Of a DNA stretch of 64,000 nucleotides, positions 1 through 8,933 are shown piece by piece (within the stretch, counting starts at the first letter, position 1; each line of letters starts with the position of its first letter). The stretch spans positions 1 through 64,000 of the forward strand of contig NZ_LNUT01000005.1 in assembly GCF_001512305.1 (NCBI RefSeq), written 5' to 3'. The position numbers and the translations under genes were made by a program. This DNA comes from Arthrobacter sp. EPSL27. GTDB lineage: Bacteria > Actinomycetota > Actinomycetes > Actinomycetales > Micrococcaceae. The notes beneath the pieces were generated by a model. The model was not told the origin of the DNA. It saw nothing but the letters and a program-made list of their open reading frames with translations, and did not search any database.

Positions 1-101
1 GGGGGAAACGCCCGGTCCCATTCCGAACCCGGAAGCTAAGACCCACAGCGCCGATGGTACTGCACCCGGGAGGGTGTGGGAGAGTAGGTCACCGCCGGAA
101 C
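1..101 (+). rRNA. rrf: 5S ribosomal RNA, 5' end cut off by the window
   Basis: The segment carries the conserved 5S core (CCCATTCCGAACCCGGAAG and the GGGAGAGTAGG near the 3' end) and ends in ACCGCCGGAAC, which would pair with the missing 5' strand of helix I. Roughly the first 18 to 20 bases lie before the window. It is presumably the last gene of an rRNA operon running into the window from the left. Confidence 0.93.
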
Positions 102-112
102 ATCATTAGGTC

Positions 113-147
113 GAGGACCCCCGAACACCGTTCGGGGGTCCTCCCGC
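113..147 (+). terminator. Rho-independent terminator of the rRNA operon
   Basis: A perfect 13-bp stem (113-125 with 131-143) closes a 5-base loop directly after the 5S gene. Its top is the GACCCCCGAA / TTCGGGGGTC pairing. Only a weak T-rich tail follows, as is common in high-GC actinobacteria. Confidence 0.85.
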
Positions 148-528
148 ATTTAACCCCAAAACCAAACCTGCGGGGCACCCTCCCTCAGATCAGGAGGCCC
201 TGCCACGCACCCTCCCTCACATCCGGTCACCTGTCGCGCCGGCCCACGCACAACCTGCAGGAGCGTCTCGAACGGACCTGTCATAGGTGAGGGAGCGTCG
301 GCGGTAAGCCCGCCGGATGTGCGGGAGCGTGGGGGCGGATGACGCCGTACGTGAGGGAGTGTCCGCTGACGGCGGAAAACGGGGCCGAAAGGTGCCGATT
401 CGTGTGTTTTTCCCCAAAAAAGGCCGAAAACACGCGGAATTTGCCACCTCCACGGCGCCAAGCTGGTAAGTTTTCGAACAGTGGTTTGTACGCATGCCGT
501 GTGCAGGCTCCAGGAATCATGACCGTCC
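148..528. repeat. Gene-free stretch with five copies of a GTGAGGGAGNGT motif
   Basis: No gene is visible between the 5S terminator and the HU gene. The left half holds a 12-base motif, GTGAGGGAGNGT, in five close copies: on the minus strand at about 176-190 and 208-226, and on the plus strand at about 287-301, 313-332 and 351-362. The fourth copy has C in place of A. Two copies on opposite strands share the longer CCGGATGTG start, so the set could fold. Further right an imperfect inverted repeat (CGTGTGTTTT at 401-410, AAAACACGCG at 427-436) lies upstream of the HU gene. Function is unknown. Confidence 0.6.
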
Positions 529-540
529 AGGAGGACATAA

Positions 541-828
541 ATGGCTAAGAACCGTAGTGAACTTGTTGCAGAGGTAGCTGGCAAGGCCGGCACCAGCCAG
601 GCCGCCGTCAACTCCGTGCTGGATGCAATGTTCGAGGTCTTCGAGACCTCCGTCGCCGCCGGCGAAAAGATCACCATCCCGGGCTGGCTCGCAGTTGAGC
701 GCACCGACCGTGCAGCTCGCACCGGCCGCAACCCGCAGACCGGCGAGACCATTCAGATCGCCGCGGGCCACAGCGTCAAGCTGACCGCGGGCTCCAAGCT
801 GAAGGCTGCGGTCTCCAAGAAGAAGTAG
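541..828 (+). CDS. hup: HU family DNA-binding protein
   Basis: Small histone-like protein that bends and compacts the nucleoid as a dimer. The 95-residue length matches standard HU. The family signature GRNPQTG, on the DNA-embracing beta arm, lies at residues 62-68, and the N-terminal helices (MAKNRSELVAEVAG) are typical. The C-terminus ends in KKK but lacks the long Lys/Pro/Ala tail of mycobacterial HupB, so this is the short form. A strong AGGAGG Shine-Dalgarno sits six bases before the ATG. The gene stands alone between the 5S terminator and its own terminator, so it is probably monocistronic and highly expressed. Confidence 0.95.
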   Translation: MAKNRSELVAEVAGKAGTSQAAVNSVLDAMFEVFETSVAAGEKITIPGWLAVERTDRAARTGRNPQTGETIQIAAGHSVKLTAGSKLKAAVSKKK

Positions 829-845
829 TCTTCTCTGAACGCTTG

Positions 846-880
846 AAGGAGCGGCGGCCCTCTGGGCCGCCGCTCCTTCT
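846..880 (+). terminator. Rho-independent terminator of the HU gene
   Basis: A 15-bp stem (846-860 with 864-878, AAGGAGCGGCGGCCC and its complement) closes a three-base loop and runs into TTCTGCGTT. It begins about 18 bases after the HU stop codon. Confidence 0.9.
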
Positions 881-981
881 GCGTTAACCGCCACACCCGC
901 AGCTAAAGGCTGTGTTGCAGGGCATGCTGCCCGCGGCGTCCCGATTCGGCGCCCGGGCCGGGCGTAGCGGACAATGGAACT

Positions 982-3141
982 GTGCCTTCCGCAGCAAATC
1001 CCCGTGCAACAGCAGCCGCTCCTGCCCCGAGCGGAGGCCCACGCGGCCCCGTAGCCGGCTCCGGCGGGATCTCCCGGCCGTGGCTGTTCGCGGGCCTTGC
1101 CGCCCTGTTCCTCGGGCTTGTGGCCGCTCTGCTCTTCTCCGGCGCCGCAGCCGCCCGTGAGGTGTCCGATCCGGGCGCCCTGGTCCGGTGGGGCCTTCCG
1201 GTCAGCAAGGCCGTCCACAACATTGCACTGGCCACGGTGATCGGGGGGCTGATCTTCGCCGTCGGCATCCTGCCCCGCTCCCTGACGGGTTCACGGTCCA
1301 AAGCCAGCGACGAACCCGAACATCCAGCCTTCACCCGCACGCTGGCCATTGTGGCCGCCGCAGGCGTCGCCTGGACCTTGTCCGCGATCGCCGTCCTGGT
1401 GCTGAGCTATTCAGACATCGCCGGGCAGGGGATCTCGGGAGATCCGGAGTTCACCCGGTCGCTGGTCTTCTTCATGACCGACATTGAGACCGGCCGGGCC
1501 TGGCTGGCGGTGGTCATCATTGCCGCCGTCGTCACCACGGCGCTGTTCGGCGTCCGGTCCCAGGGCGCGCTGGCGGCAACCCTGGTCCTGTCCCTCATCG
1601 GTCTCGTTCCCGCGGCCCTGATCGGACACTCCGCCAGCTCGGCCGACCACGAAGGCGCCATCAACTCCCTGGGCCTGCACCTGGTGGGCGTCTCGGCTTG
1701 GGTGGGCGGCATTATCGTGCTGGCGCTGCTGTCGGGTGTGCTTGCAGCGGCGTCCGGCGCGAAAGCCGGCGGACGCTCCGACGTCGTCGAGCCCACGCTG
1801 CGGCGCTTCTCCGCGCTGGCCGGGTTCGCCTTCATCCTGGTCTTCGCCTCCGGCGTCATCAATTCCAGCATCCGCCTCACGTCCTGGAACGATCTCGCGG
1901 GATCGGCGTACGGGCAACTGGTCCTGGCCAAGGCCGCGGCCACTCTGGTCCTCGGCGTTATCGGCCTGATGCACCGGCGCTGGGTCATCCCGCAGCTGAG
2001 CAGCCAAGGCGGAGGACTGTCCGCCCGCCGCGTGCTCTGGCAGCTGGTGCTGGCCGAACTGCTGATCATGGGCGCTACGTCCGGGATCGCCGTCGCGCTC
2101 GGCCGCTCGGCGCCCCCGCAGGGCGAGGCCCTGGTACCGAATGCTTCCCCGGCCTTCATCATTTCCGGCTACGATCTCCCGCCGGAACTCACACCGGAGC
2201 GCTGGCTGACCGAATGGCGGCCCGACTGGCTCTGGGTCGCCGTCGCGGCCTTCGGCCTGGTGGCTTACATCCTGGGCCTGCGGAAGGTGCTCCTGCGCGG
2301 AGACTCCTGGTCTTGGTTCCGGACCATCAACTGGGTGATCGGGCTCGGCGTCCTGACCTACGTGACCTCCGGCCCCCCGGCCGTCTATGGCCGCGTCCTC
2401 TTCTCCGCGCACATGGTGGACCACATGGCGCTGACAATGGTGGCGCCCATCTTCCTGGTCCTGGGCGCCCCCATGACGCTGGCCCTCCGGGCGCTCACGC
2501 CGCGGCGGGACAGCTCGCGCGGCCCCCGGGAGTGGCTGCTGATCATGATCCACTCGAAGTTCTCCCAGCTGGTGACGCATCCGCTGTTCGCCGCCGCCAA
2601 CTTCGCCGGCTCGATCGTGCTGTTCTACTACTCGGATGCGTTCGGCTACGCGATGCGGGACCACATCGGCCACGAGCTGATGAACCTGCACTTCGCCCTG
2701 ACCGGCTACATCTTCGTCCTCACCATGATCGGCACCGACCCGCTGCCACGGCGCGCGCCGTATCCCATGCGGCTGCTGCTCCTGCTGGCCACCATGGGGT
2801 TCCACGCCTTCTTCGGCGTCGCGATCATGGGCGGCACCGGGCTGCTGGCCGCAGACTACTTCGGGAACCTCGGCCGGACCTGGGGCCCGTCGGCCCTCCT
2901 GGACCAGCAGATGGGCGGCGCAGTGGCCTGGGGCATCGGCGAAGTACCGACCCTGCTGGTCGCGATCGGCGTCGCCATCATGTGGTCCCGGTCCGACGCG
3001 CGCGAGTCCAAGCGCACCGACCGGGCGGCGGACAGGAATAACGACGCCGATCTCGCTGCTTACAACGATATGTTTGCCAGGCTGGCCGAACGCGATGCCC
3101 GGCTGGCCGAACGCAACTCAAAGCTGGAAGGACGCTCATGA
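982..3141 (+). CDS. CopD-CtaG fusion membrane protein (copper / cytochrome oxidase assembly)
   Basis: A 719-residue polytopic membrane protein that joins a CopD-like copper-resistance domain (roughly residues 180-390) to a caa3-type CtaG assembly domain (roughly 430-690). The CtaG part shows the histidine-rich helix start FSAHMVDHMALTM near residue 475. The family is linked to copper handling and cytochrome c oxidase assembly, so a role in delivering copper to the respiratory oxidase is inferred. The GTG start has no Shine-Dalgarno but follows a GACAAT hexamer by six bases, so a leaderless message is possible. The C-terminus carries two copies of a RLAER-type charged segment. The last four bases overlap the next gene, which implies translational coupling. 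Confidence 0.85.
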   Translation: MPSAANPRATAAAPAPSGGPRGPVAGSGGISRPWLFAGLAALFLGLVAALLFSGAAAAREVSDPGALVRWGLPVSKAVHNIALATVIGGLIFAVGILPRSLTGSRSKASDEPEHPAFTRTLAIVAAAGVAWTLSAIAVLVLSYSDIAGQGISGDPEFTRSLVFFMTDIETGRAWLAVVIIAAVVTTALFGVRSQGALAATLVLSLIGLVPAALIGHSASSADHEGAINSLGLHLVGVSAWVGGIIVLALLSGVLAAASGAKAGGRSDVVEPTLRRFSALAGFAFILVFASGVINSSIRLTSWNDLAGSAYGQLVLAKAAATLVLGVIGLMHRRWVIPQLSSQGGGLSARRVLWQLVLAELLIMGATSGIAVALGRSAPPQGEALVPNASPAFIISGYDLPPELTPERWLTEWRPDWLWVAVAAFGLVAYILGLRKVLLRGDSWSWFRTINWVIGLGVLTYVTSGPPAVYGRVLFSAHMVDHMALTMVAPIFLVLGAPMTLALRALTPRRDSSRGPREWLLIMIHSKFSQLVTHPLFAAANFAGSIVLFYYSDAFGYAMRDHIGHELMNLHFALTGYIFVLTMIGTDPLPRRAPYPMRLLLLLATMGFHAFFGVAIMGGTGLLAADYFGNLGRTWGPSALLDQQMGGAVAWGIGEVPTLLVAIGVAIMWSRSDARESKRTDRAADRNNDADLAAYNDMFARLAERDARLAERNSKLEGRS

Positions 3142-5111
3142 CCGAAACCGTACGCACCCACCTCCGGGTCCGGGCCTCCGAGCTGGTGGGCCGCAACTGG
3201 CTCAACACCGGCGGCAAGTCCCTGGACCTGGAATCACTGCGCGGCAAGATCGTGCTCCTCGACTTCTGGACGTTCTGCTGCATCAACTGCCTGCACGTCC
3301 TGGACGAACTGCGCCCGCTGGAACAGCAGTACTCCGACGTCCTCGTGACCGTGGGCGTGCACTCGCCCAAGTTCGAGCACGAGGCCGACCCCGTGGCGCT
3401 GGCTGCCGCCGTCGAACGCTACGAGATCCGCCACCCGGTCCTGGACGATCCCGAACTGGACACGTGGAAGGCCTACACGGCACGGGCGTGGCCCACGCTG
3501 GTGGTCATCGACCCCGAGGGCTACATCGTGGCGCACCTCTCCGGTGAGGGCCACGCTGACGGCCTCGCCGTGCTCATCCCCGAACTGATCGCCGAGCACG
3601 AGGCCAAGGGAACCCTGCACCGCGGCGACGGCCCCTATGTGGCGCCGGAGCCGACGTCGGGCACCCTGCGGTTCCCCGGGAAGGCCCTGTTCCTTCCCGC
3701 CGGCCGCGGCGGCAGCGCCTCCGCCGAGGCTGAAGCCGGCGCCGGCTCGTGGCTGGTCACCGACACCGGCCACCACCGCCTGGTGGAGCTCTCCACCGAC
3801 TTCCAGACCGTCCTGGCCACCTACGGCTCCGGCGAGAAGGGCCACGCCGACGGCGGTGCCGCCGAGGCCCGCTTCAACGAACCCCAGGGCCTGGTGCTGC
3901 TCCCGGGGGACGTCGCAGCGGCGGCCGGCTACGACGTGGTCGTTGCCGACTCGGTGAACCACCGGCTGCGCGGACTGACGCTCGCTGACGGGACCGTGCG
4001 GACACTGGCCGGCAACGGCGTGCAGCGGCTCCTCGAGACCGGCCCGGCCCGGGTGGACGAGGAAGGCGCCGCGTACGGCGCCCGGCTGGAGGAGGATCCG
4101 CTGCGGGTGTCCCTCAGCTCCCCCTGGGACGTCGTCTGGTCCACCAAGCTGAACGCCGTCGTCGTGGCGATGGCCGGCGTGCACCAGATCTTCAGCTTCG
4201 CCCCGGAGACCGGCGCCGTGTCCATCATCGCGGGCAACGGCCTGGAGGGCCTGCTGGACGGCCCGGCCGAGGAAGCCTGGTTTGCCCAGTCCTCCGGCCT
4301 CGCCGAGGACGCCGACGGCAACATCTGGGTGGCGGACTCGGAAACCTCCGCGCTGCGGAAACTTGTGATTTCCGACGGCGGCACTGTCACCGTGGAATCC
4401 GCCGTCGGCAAGGGCCTGTTCGACTTCGGTTTCCGTGACGGGCCGGCGTCCGAGGCCCGGCTGCAGCACCCGCTGGGCGTGACGGTCCTGCCGGACGGCT
4501 CTGTGGCGATCGCCGACACCTACAATGGCGCGGTGCGCCGCTACGACCCCGCCACGGGCACGGTGTCCACACTGGCGCGCGGCCTGGCCGAACCCTCCGA
4601 CGTGATTGTCGACCACACCCAGGTGGCGGGCGCGGAGCCGCTGCTGGTGGTGGTGGAGGCGAACAAGCACCAGCTGGTCTACGTGCCGATTCCCAAGGAA
4701 GCGCAGCAGGTGGACGAGGGCGCCTCCCAGACCCACCGGCCCAAGAGCCCCGTCGCGCCGGGGCTGCTGGAGCTGACCGTACGCTTCACCGCGCCGACGG
4801 GCCAGAAGCTGGACGACCGCTGGGGCGACCCCACGCAGTTGAAGATTTCTTCCACCCCGCCGGAGCTCCTGGTCTCCGGCGGCGGCACGTCCGTGGGGCT
4901 GCTCCGCACCCTGGAGCTCTCCTCTGAGGTTCCCGAGGGTGTCCTGCACATCACCGCACGTGCCGCTGCCTGCGACGGCCCCGAGGACGCCGACGGCGAG
5001 ATCCCGGACCACGCCGCCTGCCACCTGTACCAGCAGGACTGGGGCATCCCGGTGCTGCTGCAGGCCGACGGCGATACCGAGCTGGTCCTGGACCTGCGCG
5101 GAATGGACTGA
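3138..5111 (+). CDS. Thioredoxin-like / NHL-repeat protein (NHLRC2 type)
   Basis: A 657-residue protein with an N-terminal thioredoxin/AhpC-like domain and a C-terminal beta-propeller. The redox site reads FCCINC, giving Cys48-Ile-Asn-Cys51, followed by the WPTLVVID strand with the cis-proline near residue 117. Residues about 165-510 contain NHL-type blades with repeated DSVNHR, DSETSA and DTYNGAVR motifs, and a beta-rich tail follows. This architecture matches the NHLRC2 family. No signal peptide is evident, so a cytoplasmic place is likely. The ATG overlaps the upstream CopD-CtaG stop (ATGA), so the two are co-translated and may share a thiol or metal-related role; that link is inferred from context only. 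Confidence 0.87.
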   Translation: MTETVRTHLRVRASELVGRNWLNTGGKSLDLESLRGKIVLLDFWTFCCINCLHVLDELRPLEQQYSDVLVTVGVHSPKFEHEADPVALAAAVERYEIRHPVLDDPELDTWKAYTARAWPTLVVIDPEGYIVAHLSGEGHADGLAVLIPELIAEHEAKGTLHRGDGPYVAPEPTSGTLRFPGKALFLPAGRGGSASAEAEAGAGSWLVTDTGHHRLVELSTDFQTVLATYGSGEKGHADGGAAEARFNEPQGLVLLPGDVAAAAGYDVVVADSVNHRLRGLTLADGTVRTLAGNGVQRLLETGPARVDEEGAAYGARLEEDPLRVSLSSPWDVVWSTKLNAVVVAMAGVHQIFSFAPETGAVSIIAGNGLEGLLDGPAEEAWFAQSSGLAEDADGNIWVADSETSALRKLVISDGGTVTVESAVGKGLFDFGFRDGPASEARLQHPLGVTVLPDGSVAIADTYNGAVRRYDPATGTVSTLARGLAEPSDVIVDHTQVAGAEPLLVVVEANKHQLVYVPIPKEAQQVDEGASQTHRPKSPVAPGLLELTVRFTAPTGQKLDDRWGDPTQLKISSTPPELLVSGGGTSVGLLRTLELSSEVPEGVLHITARAAACDGPEDADGEIPDHAACHLYQQDWGIPVLLQADGDTELVLDLRGMD

Positions 5112-5132
5112 CGCCCGCCCTCTGCGGCCCGA

Positions 5133-5175
5133 AAGGCTGCCATCCGTGACCCGGCGTCACGGACGGCAGCCTTTT
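5133..5175 (+). terminator. Terminator between converging genes
   Basis: An 18-bp stem with one mismatch (5133-5150 with 5156-5172) closes a five-base loop and ends in CCTTTT. It follows the NHL gene by about 20 bases and may serve the converging gene too. Confidence 0.8.
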
Positions 5176-5226
5176 GGCGTAGGTGGGGCCTGCGCCTGGT
5201 GACGTCCTGGCGGTCCTTCGCCGGGA

Positions 5227-6219
5227 TCAGTAGCTCAGGAGCGGGGTGACCTTGACGGTGTCGGCGTCGACGTCCAGCCGGGTGGTGAAGCTGAAGTCGT
5301 GCACGGCGTTCAGCTCCGTCACGGCGCCCGTGAACAGGTCCACCTGGCGGGCCTTGATCTGTGCCTTGCCGTTCAGCGGGGCCACTACCCAGCGCCCGCC
5401 GAAGGGCTCAATGCTGACGGTGGGGTACTCCGTGATGCTCCAGTCGATGGTCCCGTCGATCACCCGGTTGTTGGTGGTGTGATAGAACGGGCAGTCCGGC
5501 TGGAGCTTCTGCTGCTTGTCGGCCGTGTCCGCGCAGGTATCCAGGAACTCCTTCAGCTTGCTGCCCACGGCATCTTTCAGCCCGTCGGTGGCTTCCGTCA
5601 GAAGGTTCAGCGGGGCGGCCGGGAGGTCCCTGGCGGACAAGGTGGTTTTGGTGGCCGGGGCGGAGAAGTAACTGCCGGTCAGGGAGGCCTCGTATTCGCC
5701 GGGGTAGAAGACGGCGAAGGAGTTGCGGCCGTTGGGCATGTTCACCGGCACCCCGTTGAGGGTGGCCTCGTTGGCGTTGACCACCGTGACGTCCAGGACG
5801 GGCAGGGTTGCCGGTACAAAGGCCCACTTGGAGAAGAACAGCCACTCGGTGCCCGTCTTTTCCAGCAGGAACTCGGTCCGCAGATCGCTGCCGTCAATCG
5901 TGTAGTCCACCGGAACCATGACCTGGTTCCCGCCGCGTTCCTCGGCCTCGCCGTACTTCAGGCCGCTCATGCGGGAGGCGGCGGTCTGGAGCGCCGTCCC
6001 GTCCAGCATGGCGGCGTTGCTTTGGGGCACGGAGGCGCGCAGCAGGCCCAGGGCTTTCTCGCCCTCGCCCTTCTGCAGCGCGTCGATGTACTCACGGACG
6101 GGCTGCTGCGGGCTGGCGATGGTGTTGTTCACAATATTGATCGCGACGACGCCCGCGGCCACGGCGAGCATCAGGACCAGCAGCCACCCGGCTGCAGTCC
6201 TGACCAACGCCTGACTCAT
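5227..6219 (-). CDS. Membrane-anchored protein of unknown function
   Basis: A 330-residue protein not recognised as a named family. Residues about 8-30 form one hydrophobic segment (WLLVLMLAVAAGVVAI) preceded by Arg, which fits a signal anchor with the rest outside the cell. The next part (QPVREYIDALQKGEGEKAL) resembles the helical start of lipoprotein-like DUF4878 or NTF2-like domains. Two Cys (in DTCADTADKQQ and PDCPFYH) lie near residue 255-275 and could form a disulfide. The start at MSQALVRTAAG is preferred over one 25 codons upstream because hydrophobicity begins there and an AAGG lies upstream. It stands alone. Confidence 0.7.
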   Translation of the reverse strand: MSQALVRTAAGWLLVLMLAVAAGVVAINIVNNTIASPQQPVREYIDALQKGEGEKALGLLRASVPQSNAAMLDGTALQTAASRMSGLKYGEAEERGGNQVMVPVDYTIDGSDLRTEFLLEKTGTEWLFFSKWAFVPATLPVLDVTVVNANEATLNGVPVNMPNGRNSFAVFYPGEYEASLTGSYFSAPATKTTLSARDLPAAPLNLLTEATDGLKDAVGSKLKEFLDTCADTADKQQKLQPDCPFYHTTNNRVIDGTIDWSITEYPTVSIEPFGGRWVVAPLNGKAQIKARQVDLFTGAVTELNAVHDFSFTTRLDVDADTVKVTPLLSY

Positions 6220-6320
6220 TTGCACGTACCTTACGTTACCTGCACCCCTCAGGAATCCCCTTGTCACAGCGGCCCCATGTGTCAGGGACCGCACGGACGG
6301 CGGCGACCGCCGGGCAGGTT

Positions 6321-8012
6321 TTAGCGGCGGCGCTTGGGCGCGTTGCCGAAGACGCCGCGGAGCAGCTCGCGGCCCAGCTGGGTCCCCAGCGAGCGGGCCA
6401 TGCTCTTGAGCCCGCCGCCGAGCGCACCGCCCAGGACGCCGGCCAGATCCCCGGCCGCGCCGCCGTCGCCCGCGGACTGCCGCTGGGGCTGCCGGGGTGC
6501 CTGGCGGGTTTCTGGGGATGCGGGTGCCGGCGCGGGCCGGGTGCTGGGCCGGCCCAGGATTTCCTCCTCGATCCGCCGCGCCTCGGCGTCGACGTCGACC
6601 GGGCCGCCGCCTGCCGGCCCGCCGGGGGACGGGGCCGCCGGAGTCTCCGCTGCGGTAGCGGCCGCCCCGGTGATCTTCTCGTAGGCGGAGACGTTGTCGA
6701 CGGCGGCGCCGTACCTGGGCAGGAGCGCGGAGCCGGCCACGGTGCTGAGGACGAGGGCGTTGGCGCTGGGGCCCATGACGGATTCCGGCGCGCGCAGGCG
6801 GGTCAGTGCCACGGGGGTGGGGGCGCCCTTTTCGTTCATGACGGTGACCACCGCCTCGCCGATCCCGGCGGACGTGAGCGTTTCCTCAAGGTCGTAGTCG
6901 CTCATCGGGAAGGTGGACACCGTGGCCTTCAGCGCCTTGGCATCCTCCGGCGTGTAGGCGCGCAGGGCGTGCTGCACCCGGTTCGCGAGCTGGCCCAGCA
7001 CCTCGGCCGGGACGTCCTTGGGGGTCTGGGTGACGAAGAAGATGCCCACTCCCTTGGACCGGATCAGCCGCACAGTGGTGGTGATGGCATCCAGGAAGGC
7101 TTTTGAGGCGCCGTTGAACAGCAGGTGCGCCTCGTCCAGGAAAAACACGAGCTTGGGTTTGTCGAGGTCGCCGGCCTCGGGCAGGTCCTCGAACAGGTCG
7201 GCCAGCAGCCACATCAGGAAGGTGGAGAACAGCATCGGCTTGGTCTGCAGGGTAGGCAGCTCCAGGCAGGTGACCACGCCGCGGCCGTCCGGGGCGTTGC
7301 GCATCAGTTCGGCGGTATCGAACTCGGGTTCGCCAAAGAACTTCTCCATCCCCTGCGCCTCAAGGGTGATGAGTTCGCGGAGGATGACCCCGGCCGTCGC
7401 CTTCGACAGCCCGCCGAGTGCTTCGAGTTCGTCCTTGCCTTCCGCCGATGTGAGGAACTGGATGACTGCGCGCAGGTCCTTCAGGTCGATCAGTTCGAGG
7501 TTGTTCTTGTCCGCGAAGTGGAAGACCAGCTGCAGGCTGGATTCCTGCGTGTTGTTCAGCTCCATGATGCGGGAGAGCAGGATGGGTCCGAAGGAGGTGA
7601 TGGTGGCGCGCACGGGGATGCCGTTGCCGTCCCCGCCGAGGGCCAGGAATTCCACCGGGAACGTCTTGCCGGACCAGTCCTGCCCGATCCCGGACGTGCG
7701 TGCCAGTAGTTTCTCGCTGCCGACGGCGGCCGTGGCCAGGCCGGACAGGTCGCCCTTGATGTCGGCCAGGAAGACCGGCACGCCGGCGGCGGAGAGCTGT
7801 TCGGCCATCATGTGCAGGGTGACGGTCTTGCCGGTGCCGGTGGCCCCGGCAACCAGCCCGTGGCGGTTCATCATGGCCAGCGGCAGCCGGACCGGGGCAT
7901 CTTTGTGGACGTCGCCGTCGACGATCGCGGCACCCAGCTCGATCGTGGGGCCCTCGAAGGTGTACCCCTTCTGGAGGGTGGCGACTTTATCAGCTGTGGA
8001 TTTGATGGCCAT
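6321..8012 (-). CDS. HerA-like helicase / DUF853 (YjgR family) ATPase
   Basis: A 563-residue P-loop ATPase. Walker A is GATGTGKT at residues 56-63, and Walker B is VFFLDEAHLLF near residue 290, followed by a sensor strand GIFFVTQTPKDVP. The fold is that of the HerA/FtsK group, and the whole length matches the DUF853 family typified by E. coli YjgR, whose substrate is not firmly known. The C-terminal 110 residues are rich in Ala, Pro and Gly and end in a glycine-rich helix (GVLGGALGGGL) and a basic RRR tail. There is no adjacent nuclease such as NurA, so a defence or repair pairing is not supported here. Confidence 0.87.
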   Translation of the reverse strand: MAIKSTADKVATLQKGYTFEGPTIELGAAIVDGDVHKDAPVRLPLAMMNRHGLVAGATGTGKTVTLHMMAEQLSAAGVPVFLADIKGDLSGLATAAVGSEKLLARTSGIGQDWSGKTFPVEFLALGGDGNGIPVRATITSFGPILLSRIMELNNTQESSLQLVFHFADKNNLELIDLKDLRAVIQFLTSAEGKDELEALGGLSKATAGVILRELITLEAQGMEKFFGEPEFDTAELMRNAPDGRGVVTCLELPTLQTKPMLFSTFLMWLLADLFEDLPEAGDLDKPKLVFFLDEAHLLFNGASKAFLDAITTTVRLIRSKGVGIFFVTQTPKDVPAEVLGQLANRVQHALRAYTPEDAKALKATVSTFPMSDYDLEETLTSAGIGEAVVTVMNEKGAPTPVALTRLRAPESVMGPSANALVLSTVAGSALLPRYGAAVDNVSAYEKITGAAATAAETPAAPSPGGPAGGGPVDVDAEARRIEEEILGRPSTRPAPAPASPETRQAPRQPQRQSAGDGGAAGDLAGVLGGALGGGLKSMARSLGTQLGRELLRGVFGNAPKRRR

Positions 8013-8086
8013 GCCGACAGCTTAGCCGGGCGGGGCACCCCGGACCCGGCTAAGCTGCCGGTTTTCTGCGCGCTAGTCCTGAGCGG

Positions 8087-8788
8087 CTAGCCGGCGACGG
8101 CGCGAAGGACTTCCTTCGCCACGTCCTCGCTGGACTGCGGGTTCTGGCCGCTGATCAGGTTGCCGTCGCGCACCACGTGGGAGGACCAGGCGGCGGCGTT
8201 CTCCACCACTGCGCCCTTCTCCTTCAGGACGTCCTCCACGAACCACGGCGTGTTGGGGCCGGTGCCGCCGCCCAGTTCCTCCTCGTTGGTGAAGACGGTG
8301 AGGCGGCGTCCCGCGAAGGCAAACTTTCCGGCGTCGTCCGTGGCGCTCAGCAGCCCGGCCGGGCCGTGGCAGAAGGGCGCGATGATCTTGCCGTCGGCGT
8401 TCGCTGCGGTCAGCAGCCGGCCCAGGTCGGCGTCGCGGTAGAGATCGGACATGGGCCCGTGCCCGCCCGGCATAACAATGGCGTCGTAGCCGGAGAGCTC
8501 GACGTCGGCCAGCACCAGCGGCGCGGACAGCTCGGCGTCGATCTCGGAGAGGTAGGCCCGGAAGCTGTCAGCACGGTCCTCGCCGCCGGCGGACTCGGCC
8601 GCCAGGCTGACCTGGTCCACCGTGGGCTTCGCGCCGCCGGGGGTGGCGATGTGGACGGTGTGGCCGGCGTTCCGGAGGGTCTGGTGTGAAACCACCAGCT
8701 CCTCGGCCCAGTAGCCGGTGGGGTGTTCGCTGCCGTCCCGCATGGTGAGGGAATCAGCGGCGGATACGACCATCAGGATGTTAGCCAT
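8087..8788 (-). CDS. DJ-1/PfpI family (type 1 glutamine amidotransferase-like) protein
   Basis: A 233-residue protein of the DJ-1/PfpI superfamily, close to the Hsp31-like group that acts on methylglyoxal or as a chaperone. The nucleophile elbow reads APFCHGPAG with Cys140, the conserved MPGGHGP loop is at about residues 107-113, and an acidic residue in GYWAEE near residue 29 fits the Glu that activates the cysteine. The ATG is preceded by AGGAG; a longer upstream reading frame lacks any homologous sequence. The gene diverges from the secreted GH25-like gene, with 145 bases between their starts. Confidence 0.87.
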   Translation of the reverse strand: MANILMVVSAADSLTMRDGSEHPTGYWAEELVVSHQTLRNAGHTVHIATPGGAKPTVDQVSLAAESAGGEDRADSFRAYLSEIDAELSAPLVLADVELSGYDAIVMPGGHGPMSDLYRDADLGRLLTAANADGKIIAPFCHGPAGLLSATDDAGKFAFAGRRLTVFTNEEELGGGTGPNTPWFVEDVLKEKGAVVENAAAWSSHVVRDGNLISGQNPQSSEDVAKEVLRAVAG

Positions 8789-8933
8789 GTCAGTCTCCTG
8801 TTCTGCCGGCCAGGCGGCCGGCGGGAAATGGAAAAGCGGTCCATGGGCGGCAACTCCCCGGAGCCGCCAGGTATTCCGGCGACGCGCACGCCGGGCTTCA
8901 AGGTGCCTCAAAGGTCCCGAAGTAAGCTGGGGT

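Noticed and set aside
6321..8012. HerA-like ATPase as part of a defence system
   Set aside because: The sequence fits the housekeeping DUF853 family, and there is no nuclease, Sir2 or other defence partner next to it.
8718..8933. An earlier start for the secreted GH25-like protein
   Set aside because: It would put 72 residues in front of a clear signal peptide and overlap the divergent DJ-1/PfpI gene.
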